This document shows, piece by piece, positions 38,399 through 48,857 of a DNA stretch of 64,000 nt; the first letter of the stretch is position 1; every line of letters starts with the position of its first letter. The notes under the pieces are model-generated. The model ran no database searches, was not told the origin of the DNA, and was given only the letters and a program-made list of their open reading frames with translations. The translations under genes were made by a program, and so were the position numbers. The stretch spans positions 2,108,001 to 2,172,000 of the forward strand of contig NEEC01000011.1 in NCBI GenBank assembly GCA_002189035.1. Reading direction: 5' to 3'. The DNA comes from Utricularia gibba (Eukaryota > Streptophyta > Magnoliopsida > Lamiales > Lentibulariaceae).

Positions 38399-38821
38399 GA
38401 TTTTGTTACCACTCCAAATAATAAAGTTTCTGGGAGCAAATCACCAAATGGTGTGTGTTTTCTTTTAGTAGAAGACACTCTCTGTAAACTGTCTGAACAA
38501 GTAGAGAGAAGGAAATCAATCACATACCAGTTACCCAATATGGGCTTAGAGCCTGCAAGAAAAATATGTATTTGGGGTCTGTAGCGAAACGAGCACAGCG
38601 CACTTTGTAAGATCCAACTCGAAGATATGGGCCAGAAATCGTAAAGCCACAGGAGCTTGAAGCTTTTACATCAAGAAATCCCACTTTTCTAAGATTTCCA
38701 CAGCGCATATCAACAAGTCTCCGCTTTTGGAGCTCCTTTGATGCGTAGCTTCTTTGAGTTTGTAAGCCACAGGTAAACTGAGGGTGCGCTGCGCGACCTC
38801 TGATTGTGTCGTGCATGGACT

Positions 38822-41508
38822 CTACATTACCTTGTCATGATCATCATCAGAAATCCCAACGACAGACTTAAGGGTTGACGCCCATGCTTTAAGGCCCCTT
38901 TCACCTTCCATCATCTCAAGCTTTTCAATGGCAAACTTGGGAACCCCCGTTTTGTGAGGATTGAGGCAAGTGACTTGAAAGTACAGCCATTAGGTTGAAT
39001 ACTGGATTCCAGCATCTCTTGAAAGGTCACAACTGCCTCCTTATATCTTCCATCAAGCAAATACAGCCTTAGGACCTGATTGTAACTCAACAGCTCCTTG
39101 AGTCCTCGTTCTCGCATCTTTCTCGCAATCTCATGCGCATCCGTAAAGTTTCTGTTCCTCGTGTACATGCACAGCATCATTGCGTACGTAAACTCATTGG
39201 CCTCTCTGTTCTGTATCAAATCATTAAAAATCTCTTCTGCTTCAGCCAACATTGACTGTCTGCTGTACATATCAACCATACAATTTGAAGTGTAGACATC
39301 CAGTCCGGTTCCCAGTTTATGAAGCATCTTGTACGCCTCCTGGGCTTCTCTCAAGTAACCTGCTTTGGTATAAAGTTTGATCAGTGTTTTGCATATAACA
39401 CCATTCACTGCTAAACCCCGGCTTCTCATTAAACTGACAAAGTATGATGTTTCTCTTACACTGCCTGCCTCAGCAAAGGCACTTATCAACACCCCAAAAA
39501 CTATAACATCCGGTTCGATTCCGTAACCTATCATCTCTTCGTATAATCCAACAGCTATATCCTTATGGCCCAACTTGACATAGCTCGAGATCACAGCACA
39601 ATATGGAATGCAGCTATTTAATAACTGAGCCTCCTGCATTTTCCTAAGATAGAGGATAGCTTTCTGCGGCAGGTTTGCTGATGACAGGATCTGTATGATA
39701 GAATTATAGCTACATGTATCTGGAACTAACCCATACTGTTCCATTGTATCGAAAAAATAACATGCCTGATCATATTTCACACTGACACCACATGCTTTTA
39801 TCATCACATTAAGCTCAAGAACAGTTGGCTTTCTTACCTGTAAGCTGCAATCGAAAACTTTTTGAGCTTCTGAAAAGTAACCTTGCTCACCGTAAGCATC
39901 CATGATAGCAGAATAGCACGTGCGTGTCATGTTCCCCATGAGGTGGAACTTCAAGAACCATAACCAAGACTGCTGTATCATTCCAGCTTCTACATACATT
40001 CTCATCACAGAAGATTGAGTGAATTCATCAATCTTCAATCCTCTATCATCCATCTCTGAAATCAGCTCCTCCGCTTCAGCAACCATGTGCCTTAATGAAA
40101 ATGCATACAGTAACGTGCGATAACTTACAGGATCAGGTTCCAAAGAAGCTTCCTTCATCTTTGCCAAGTACCTCACTGCCAGCTCAATATCATTGTGTTT
40201 AGCATGCACAAAAATGAGAATGTTGTATGTTCTAGTGTCAGGAGAGCATTTAAACTCTTTCATTCGTTGCAGAAGCGATGCGACTTTTTCTAACTTACCA
40301 TGAATCCCATGCACATGCATCATCGTATTAAAAGTTACTGTTGTAGGCTGTATGCCTTTTTGGAGCATTCCTTCAAAAGTTTCGCACGCTTCTTGTAACT
40401 TGCCAGCTTTCCCATATGTATCTATCAAAGTATTGTATGTATGAGCACTCAAGCCATCGTCACGATTGCTTCCTCTTTTGAATTGCAATACTACATTTTT
40501 GTGATCCTCCTTTGAGTTGCGGTGCGACCATTTATTGTAGAACTCTTCAGCAGAAACGAAATCCCCTGTCTTCTTATACATTTGAACTACAGTTCCCATG
40601 GTCACTTCATCTGGCTCTATCTCATGCTCATTCATCAAGTCCAGCCACTTCTTGGCCTTGTCTGTATGTCCTCCCTTGCAACACACATCAATCAGTGTAC
40701 CATAAGTTGAGTTTATCGGCTTGATACCTCTTTTCTGCATTTCTCCCCATAATCTATCAACCTCATGCCACTGTTGCGCCATACCCAGAATCCTGAACAC
40801 TATGTTGTAGTGAATGACATTAACCTCGTAGCATCCTTTACTCCGAAACCAGTTGAAAATATCCAACGCCCGTTCCCACCTCTGCTGCTCCCTCAATAGT
40901 ATGCTCCTTTCCTTATTAGTCAAGGTCCTTTCCCATGGTCTTAGGGCTTCGTTCAGGTCATCTATGGTGCTCAGAGATTCCAGCATTGCAGGTATGGATC
41001 CACAGTAACTCTTCCCTTTCTTTGCAATGAAAAAATCTGACTTTTCATGTCCCCTAGTTCCAGGATATTTCTTCTTAGCACGATCCTGTTTGCCACTATG
41101 TGTAACTCGCTTCAACCTTTTGACATCACCAGTAGAGTTTTCCCTACTCTCGTTCAACGAACCACGCGTGCGCAAATCCTCTCCACTACCAGTTGCATAA
41201 TCAAAAATCAGCTCGAAGCTCCTGTTCTTACTGATGCCTCGTTCCGAGATGCTACTAGTTGTACATTCCTCTTCGGGAATTTGATTTTTGGAATATAATC
41301 CACCAACATCACCATAAAACTTGCCACTTACCTCAATCCCACAGCGGCTTTCCCCCAACGGAGACGAATGGGTGCCGAAGGTATTCTCGATACTCCGTAA
41401 ATGCCGCCTTTGTTTGGTTGTACTGAATTTCGTAAGGGATGGACAGAATGCACGAGTAGAACATTTTTCTGATGGTACAGTGATGATCAGTTTCAAGTGA
41501 AAATCCAT
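38822..41508 (-). CDS. P-class pentatricopeptide repeat protein (At1g73710-like), apparent 1-bp frameshift near C terminus
   Basis: Intronless, with the ATG at 41508 (MDFHLKLIITV) chosen over an upstream GTG. After a basic, Ser-rich presequence, LSTIDDLNEALRPWERTL and LRWEQQRWERALDIFNWF-like sequence begin a run of 35-residue P-type repeats. Clear examples are HYNIVFRILGMAQQWHEVD, STYGTLIDVCCKGGHTDKA, HTYNTLIDTYGKAGKLQEA and RTYNILIFVHAKHNDIE. P-class PPRs bind organelle RNAs in a sequence-specific way and affect stability, splicing or translation; the target is unknown. The long frame stops at 38911, but the -1 frame then continues VPKFAIEKLEMMEGERG and WASTLKSVVGISDDD to TAG 38822-38824, matching the usual family tail. 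One G appears lost in the run 38944-38948. It is head to head with the DYW-PPR gene. Confidence 0.87.
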
Positions 41509-42660
41509 CCCGGTCTGGATATGGGTGCTACCTCTCTCGCGCTGCAAAACCAGCACCACGTTCGCAATCGAGATTTCTAGAAAATAAAAAGAAAATGGAA
41601 GTTACCTAAAATATCAAGGATACAAATATCTTGTGGGCTGGTAAAAGAGTAAGCCCATCTGCTGCCTGGTCTGGAAACTGCATTATGCAGGCCGAGCTCC
41701 GTGACCGGCCTCGCTACCGATGGATCCAGTGCGCTTGGAATCCTGTGTGAGGTGGATGGTTTCTCTTGCTGAACCTGCCGGCACCGCCGCTTCTGTATCC
41801 TGGTACGACGGACGGAGGATCGGCTGTGAAATCGTTCCATTTCGGGGTTCAAATTTTACTCCTTCCGAGATCTGTGAAAGGCTTATATGGTATAAACGTG
41901 GCCGTTGACAGAGCCGTACCTGGAAAAATGGAAAAAAAGGGCAGACCGGAGAGAGATAAAGGCATCAGAACAGCCGGCTAGCGATATAATTTCAAGTCAT
42001 TAAGGTAGCATGGCTTTTTTCTCGTTTGCGTTGTGTTTTGTTCTTCCCGTCGTAGCTATTCAATGCTTAGATTGTGTTGTACTCCGATTTAGAGTCATTC
42101 CTCTCTGCATGCTCAGACAATGTTAATCCCAATTTATAGTCTTATCGCTGATCTAGACTTTTTCGAATATACAACAGGTGCATGCTGCATGAGTTTGGAA
42201 AAATCAATCCTCCGGTTTCAAGAATATTTTCAGAAGTCGAAGCTGTTCCACTGGGATTTTCGTTTGAAATAGAAGAAAACACTAAAACGACGTCAAGGGA
42301 CTAAGAGATTACCTTGAAGAGGAGGCCACTGAGTTATTTTGGTCGTGAGGAGTCAAACTGGATTACATTGAGAAACACAAAATACTAAAGCCTTTGTGTC
42401 ATGTTAATCTGAGAAAGAAATTTGTGAAACTTCTCCGGTGTACCCTCATGGGAACTTGGACAAACGCCTGAGATAAGATGCCTTGCTGGTTCCATGACTT
42501 TTTGTGGATTAGGAAGTTCAAAAAATTCAGTCCTTGAAGTAGATGGGACTTCAGGGACAACATGGTACTACTGCTAAAACAGGTAAACCAGGTGTTGAGT
42601 TGTTCAAAAAAAAAAAAAAAAAACAAATGTCGTTGAAGTAGATGAGACTTCTGGGACATC
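41509..42660. promoter_or_regulatory. Divergent region between two PPR genes, with a start-codon-spanning duplication
   Basis: No conserved protein was recognised. Near the 3' end, 42534-42602 is a diverged copy of 42633-42702 (period 99 bp), with a pure A18 tract (42606-42623) between them. Copy 1 contains an ATG at 42571 that opens a short upstream ORF resembling the true N terminus. Confidence 0.55.
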
Positions 42661-42702
42661 ATGGTACCACTCCTAAAGCAGGTAGGCCAAGTGTTGAGCT
42701 GT
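42534..42702 (+). repeat. Imperfect tandem duplication spanning the DYW-PPR start codon
   Basis: About 70-bp copies (42534-42602 and 42633-42702) differ at roughly ten positions. Each contains an ATG followed by V-x-L-L-K-Q-V-x-Q-V-L-S-C. A homopolymer of 18 A's lies between them. Confidence 0.8.
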
Positions 42703-45401
42703 AGGCTTTCTGGTGAGAAGAAGTTGTATGCTGAAATACTGAATGTCTTGTTAGACAAGGGTGGTGTTATGCCTGATTCAGATGTAGTTCGTACATTAAA
42801 AGCATTTGCTGATTATAAAGTGTCACTTTGCTATACACAGCTGATACATTCTAAGTTCATCCTTTGTGGTTTCAGTAAAAGGATTTCTTTCTGTAATTTT
42901 CTGATTGATTTGTATCTGAAGAATGAATATATAAATTCAGCATATCAAATATTTAGGAAAATGTGCCAGAAGGATTCATCAACTTGGGTTGCCATGATCT
43001 CAGGCTTGTCCCAAAGAAGCCATGAACTAGAGTCTATCCATGTTTATTGTGAGATGCGAACATTAGGTGCGTTCCCAACTCCTTATGTGTTTTCAAGTGT
43101 AATAAGTGCGTGCACCAAAATTAACATGTATGAGCTCGGAGAGCAGTTTCATGCTGTGATCTTGAGATGGGGATTTTCAGCAGAGATCTATGTGTGCAAT
43201 TCACTATTATCACTTTATACAAGGTCTGGTAAGCTGAAACTAGCAGAACAAATTTTCACTGAAATGGCTGATAGAGATAATGCTACATACAACACTTTGA
43301 TATCAGGTTTCGCCATGCAAGGATCATTTAATAAATCTTTCCAGATATTTGAGGAAATGCAAATCAAGTCATTGAAGCCTGACGGTGTCACCATTGCAAC
43401 ACTCTTAGGCTCTTGTGCATCGATGGCTCTTCTGAGTAAGGGCATACAGCTACATTCTTATGTCATAAGGGCAGGAATGTATTCGGATATTATAATTGAA
43501 GGTTCTCTCCTAGATCTTTATGTAAAATGCCAAGATGTTGAAACAGCCCATAAACTATTTCTGGAAATAAACACTCATAATGTTGTACTTTGGAATGTGA
43601 TGCTAGTGGCGTATGGACAAATGGGAGATCTCCAGGAGTCATTCCATATTTATTCTCAGATGCAGATTCATGGTCTGTGGCCCAATCAGTATACATTTCC
43701 TAGTATTATAAGAACTTGTACTACTGTAGGGATGCTTTTTCAAGGAGAGCAGTTTCATGCTCAAGTTACTAAAGCTGGATTTGAGCCTAACGTGTATGTA
43801 TCTAGTGTGCTTATAGATATGTATGCTAAACTTGGAGATTTAGAAACTGCCCTGAGGATCTTTAGGTTTTACGATGAAGATGATATTGTGTCATGGACAG
43901 CTATGATTGCAGGATATGCCATGGCTGAGATGTTTATTGAAGCCCTTACACTTTTTGCTGAATTGCAAGGCAGAAGGATTCACTTAGACAATATTGTATT
44001 GGCTAGTGCTATAAGTGCATGCTCGGGATTCAAGCTCTAAACCAAGGGTGTCAAATACATGCCCAAGCTATTGTCTATGGTTACTCTTCTGATACATCTA
44101 TCGGAAATGCACTTGTATGTCTCTATGCTAGGTGTGCTCTAGTATTGGAGGCACGTTTTGCATTTGAGAGAATCTCTGAAAAAGATAATGTTTCATGGAA
44201 TGGATTGATATCAGGTTTTTCTCAGAGTGGAAGGTCAGAGGAAGCATTAAACGTTTTCTCTCAAATGATTCAAGCTGGAGAAGAGGCCAATACTTTTACT
44301 TATGGCTCTTCCATCAGCGCAGCTGCAAACATGATCAACTTGAAACTTGGTAAGGAAATCCATGCAAGAACACTAAAAGCTGGGTATGACAATGAGATTG
44401 AAGTGTGCAATTCTCTTATCACGTTCTATGCAAAGTGCGGATGGATTGATGATTCTTGGAGGATATTTACTGGTATGGCTTGGAAAAACGAGGTTTCATG
44501 GAATGCAATGATTACAGGGTTTTCTCAACATGGTTATGGCGAGAGAGCCATTGAACTCTTCGAGGATATGAAAGCATTGCAGATGGCTCCAAATCACATA
44601 ACTTATGTCGGAATACTGGCTGCTTGTAGCCATGTAGGGCTGGTGGAGAAGGGTTTGTGTTACTTCAGATCCATGAGCGACCACCACGGCATAGAACCGA
44701 CACAAGAACATTATGCTTGTGTAGTCGACATTCTTGGAAGAGCTGGTCAACTTTTTCGTGCGAGATCATTTCTGGAGTCTATGCCCATTGAACCTGGATC
44801 AATGGCCTGGAGAGCTCTCTTAAGTGCCTGTGCAGTGCACAAGAACATAGAAGTTGGCCAACTTGCTGCAAAGCATCTGTTAGAGTTGGAACCCAAGGAT
44901 TCAGCCACATATGTTCTTATGTCAAACATGTATGCAGTAACCGGTAGACAGTCCAACCGGGATGAAGCTAGACAACTGATGAGAAACAGAGGCGTGAAGA
45001 AAGAACCAGGCCAGAGTTGGATCGAAGTAAAGAACTCAGTTCATGCATTCTTTGCTGGGGACAAACTGCATCCTATTGCAGACAAGATCTACGAGCACCT
45101 AGCTGATCTGGATATGCAAGTGGCAGCACTTGGCTATGTGAAGGATGTCAACTATGACTTCCAACAGGAGAAAGGCCCCATCTCTCATGTTCATAGTGAG
45201 AAGCTGGCAATTGCTTTTGGACTTCTAAGTTTGTCTAACATGATTCCTTTGCATGTTATCAAGAATCTCCGTGTCTGTAACAACTGCCATGAATGGATAA
45301 AATTCGTAACCAGGATCATCGATCGACGCATTGTGGTACGTGATGCTTACCGCTTTCACCATTTTCACAATGGACAGTGTTCATGTAAAGATTATTGGTG
45401 A
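42661..45401 (+). CDS. PLS-class DYW pentatricopeptide repeat protein (At4g13650-like), apparent 1-bp frameshift
   Basis: A single-exon gene of about 913 codons once one frame change is allowed. Alternating P, L and S repeats run from about residue 50, for example CNFLIDLYLKNEYINSAYQ, CNSLLSLYTRSGKLKLAEQ and WNVMLVAYGQMGDLQESF. They are followed by E/E+ motifs (YACVVDILGRAGQL, GQSWIEVKNSVHAF) and a DYW domain. The deaminase-type residues HSEKLAIAFG and CNNCHEWIK are present and the protein ends SCKDYW. DYW proteins edit C to U in mitochondrial or plastid RNA. The frame breaks at GGG 44025-44027: the first frame stops at 44040, while the next continues IQALNQGCQIHAQ without loss. As written, the protein would lose its C-terminal half. 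Confidence 0.9.
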
Positions 45402-45417
45402 GTTGAAGAAGCTTTGT

Positions 45418-45627
45418 GATAGAGCTAGAATGGCTTTTTGTGCCATGGCTTTTGACTTATCCTTTGCAGCTGCTTGTGGCTATAGTGATTCCCACAGTAT
45501 TGGTTTGGGCAAGGAGCCTTCTGATAGTGCTAGAATGGTTTTTTGTGCCATGGCTTTTGACTTATCCTTTGCAGCTGCTTGTGTTTATAGTGATTCCCAC
45601 AGTATTGGTTTGGGCAAGGTTCTTCTG
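45418..45627 (+). repeat. 105-bp tandem repeat (two copies) downstream of the DYW-PPR gene
   Basis: 45418-45522 and 45523-45627 are about 90% identical. The period is divisible by three, so both copies read as one in-frame peptide (AMAFDLSFAAAC and SDSHSIGLGK repeated). It starts 16 bp after the PPR stop, so it probably lies in the 3' UTR. Confidence 0.85.
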
Positions 45628-45722
45628 CTGTGAATAGAACCATATAGTTATCGTTCATCTCCATTGACATCTAAATGAATCCCCTATGAAACCAACCGTT
45701 TCACAGCAAACAAAGTAAGAGA

Positions 45723-48109
45723 TTACTTGACATCACTACTGTCAAAATTTAGTCTTCTTAATCTCTGGTCAAGCTCTGCCATCACTGCCGGCTCCTGCTT
45801 CTTCCGTTGCTTAGTTATGGTGGTGGTCGTTGTGGATCCTATCTTCTCCAAGGCAAACTGTGTGCAAACATGTTACTTAACAAGAATGTCGATCACAGCG
45901 GTCTGAGTTAGAAACGTACACTCAAAAGCTCATCAGGATCAAAGAGGTGATGAGTGCTTCTCTGAATCACATTGATCACATCACCAACCTGGTTAGTAAG
46001 CAGCAGCTCCTCTTCATTCATCTGCATCCAGTCATTCATTCAAAGGTAGCTCTCTCATCATACTGTAAGGACAGAAGCACAACAATATGTTGGGGGCTGC
46101 TGTGCTTTACCTTAAAGATAGCCAAGGCGACGTTAAACAAAACGTTAGCTCCCTCGTAGAAGAGAATGTCCCATATCCGCAGGGTCGTCTGTAGAGACGA
46201 ATCTACAATCAGACTAAAGTTCAATGGCAGCTACAAGAAACTACCAGAGTAGGAATTTTGACCTCTGTGGGCAAGCTTTTGGAAAATAGGCAGATGAACC
46301 ACTCAGTGGAGACTAGAGAAACGTCAAATTCCAGAGCAGTGAGATGAGCAGCAATCCTGAAGTTCACTTTGGCCAGAGAATAAGGAAGTAAAAGCCAGTG
46401 AAGGAAAGGAAGAAAGAAACAAAGAAAAGGGAAGTGATAAAGACCTGGGACACTTCTTGGTGAGCAGATCCCTAAACACACGCTGGTCTACATGACATCC
46501 AGACAAGTTGTTTGTGTAGCAATCGTTAGCTAATACATCTTCTAAGAGCACAGCAAGCATCCAGAAGGCATCTTCTTCAGTTCTCATAACGAGCAGCAAC
46601 AGTGCTGCAACATAGTTTAAACCCTGTGCACAGAAAACACTCAGGAAAACTACACCAAATAAGCAATTACAGTATAGCCACCAAGAAATTGGTAGCATGC
46701 TTTTATTCAGTGAGAAGGGAAAAAACCTGGCAATAGCCAACATCGGAATCCCGGAAAGAATAACCAACAAGAACGCGCCTTAGAGCAGCATGACCATCAG
46801 CAGTGTCCAACCAAGGGTGACCAGGGAAGGTTCTTGGAAGATCCTGTAAATATTGATCAGGAAGGGCATGGAGGGTATGGAGGACTGCAAGCAAATGAAA
46901 AGGGAAATATCCAACAGAACTTGGGAATTTTTCAAAACCCCTGCTCTACCCAAACTTGTAGCTTATCTAGAAGAGCCACGTTGGTGAATTTTGCTATTTC
47001 TGAAGGTGATTAGTAGATCACAAGTTTTTATATATTTAAGAGACCTCCAGTTTTTATGTTTAAAACCAAAAAAATTTAGCTCCTTCCAGTATCAGTAAGA
47101 AAGGAAAATGGCTTTCATAATGTCAAACATGAAGAAAGTTGATCAAAAGTAACCCTGGAACTCATCATCCTAAGTAGTATATTATGCCTTCTAAAAGTTG
47201 AGGAAAGCCAACAGGCGTTAGAGTTGCATCAAGATCCAAAATTAGCCTTCAAAGGAGATCCCATTGTCCACTTCTTGATAAACAAAAATGTTACACTTCA
47301 CATTCACTACGGCAAATCCTTTTTCCTGAAGACTTAACTGCAACACGACAAAGTTGCCCCGGGAAATGTAATGGCACTGATCATACTGCACTCAAGTCAA
47401 TGGCACGGTAGATTTTTCCAAAAATGACTAACATGTTCATCACAGTGCCATGGTATCATTGATTAGACTCAATGAATTGTCATAAACCAGAGCACCGAAG
47501 TTGATTTCACTTAGAAACTTTTACCAAGGCATTCACATAATGTTTTATTAAAATCATTACAACACGAATAACTTCGATGAATGAGCAGTTGAAAAAAAAA
47601 AACGAATAAGAAAACTCACATACATGATCAATCTGTCGAGTTGCTGAGGTAACCTTTCCCTCAACAGCACTAATCAGATCGTTGTAATAACTATCAGGAA
47701 CAGTAGACTTCTTCTTGGCAGCACCAGATAAGGAAAACCAGACCTTAGGCCTCAAATTGAGAGGAATCCCTTTCTTGATGAGTCTCTTGAGAGTGATGGC
47801 GTTCACCACAGCAGAGAATTTGAGGGAAGACTTGGGAATGGACGAGACATGAGCGTCCAAATACCAGCAGGGTCCCTTGCTCGACTCCAAAGCCCACCAA
47901 ACTCTTCCCTGTTGCCTCGCTTTCTCCCTTACCTCATTCAACACATTTACATCATCCACGTTTCCTTCCACCGTGAACCCATACAGATCTTGGAATTTCA
48001 CGGTCATATTAGCGCGTCGTGCGCTTATTCTTGGACGCAATGTTGAAATTTGGGCCTGATATTCCATTTCCAGGTCCCTATTGCTATGAATCCCACTTCC
48101 CCCATGCAT
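45723..48109 (-). CDS. TBC-domain Rab GTPase-activating protein (At3g07890-like)
   Basis: A multi-exon gene from ATG 48109 ([20 protein letters not shown]) to TAA 45723-45725. ATG 48067 is a second in-frame candidate. [20 protein letters not shown] and [14 protein letters not shown] form the plant-specific N terminus. The TBC domain starts at [20 protein letters not shown]. It shows the catalytic arginine motif [13 protein letters not shown] (across the junction 47630/46845) and the glutamine motif [16 protein letters not shown], then [12 protein letters not shown] and [16 protein letters not shown]. The Arg and Gln fingers needed to stimulate GTP hydrolysis on Rab proteins are both present, so it is probably active in membrane traffic. 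The C terminus [20 protein letters not shown] matches the family. The intron 46860-47630 is long, about 770 bp. It is head to head with HSP90. Confidence 0.9.
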
Positions 48110-48857
48110 CTTATTTGCTATCGCTGTTGGAAAGGGAAACACAGGACGACAAAAGAAAAAAAAAAAAAAAGCAAACAGCAGAAGCAACCCCAGATGCAAT
48201 ACTTGAACTTCGGACAGGAAAAGGAACTTGACTGCAGAAACAGCACGCTCTCTTCCTCAGAAAGCAGACAAGGGGAAAGAGAGGGGCTGGTACCCTGAAA
48301 CCTTTTAATTGACCCTTCAAGTTCAGTTCAACCCAACTTCGATCGATCCATTCCTTTGCAAAGAACGAAACTTTTAGCTGCCATCATTGAACCCATAATA
48401 TTGAAGAAGTTTGCAACTAACAAATAACGATATTAGATTCTTGTGGATGTGAAGAGGGGGAAAAAGAGGAGAAGGATGGGAGGAACAGAAGGCAGAAGCT
48501 AAAAAGAAGGGAGGAAATCAAATTCAAGGTTATCTGAGAATGAAGGTAGCGCAAAGAAACAGGAGCAACACTCCAAAACAAGTATATTCAGGTAACAGGC
48601 CGGTTTCCGACCCGTCGCCTCGCCACGGCGGTAACAGAATTTTGGATGCTCGTAGCCCAACACTTGACGCGCTTTCAATGGACCAGCTCACAACCTACGC
48701 CCAACACCTGGTCCAGTTCTTATTGGCCCAGTTTGATTGTAGTCTTCTGTCCACAACCAATCGTTCTCCAGAACCTTCTTTAAACCCCATTCTTAACCCT
48801 GCAAAACCCTACAGAATTCCCATTGAGTGAGAGTGAGTTGCCAACGTTGCTGCGAAG
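48110..48857. promoter_or_regulatory. Divergent region between TBC and HSP90 genes
   Basis: About 750 bp separate the two start codons. Several GCCCAA/GGCCCA words lie at 48650-48735, closer to HSP90. No separate gene was seen; the ORFs at 48540-48830 lack family features. Confidence 0.45.

Noticed and set aside
41720-41981. Short plus-strand ORFs upstream of the DYW-PPR gene
   Set aside because: No recognisable domain; probably leader sequence.
45331-45633. 100-codon ORF across the 105-bp repeat
   Set aside because: Openness follows from the repeat period; the start lies inside the PPR coding region in another frame.
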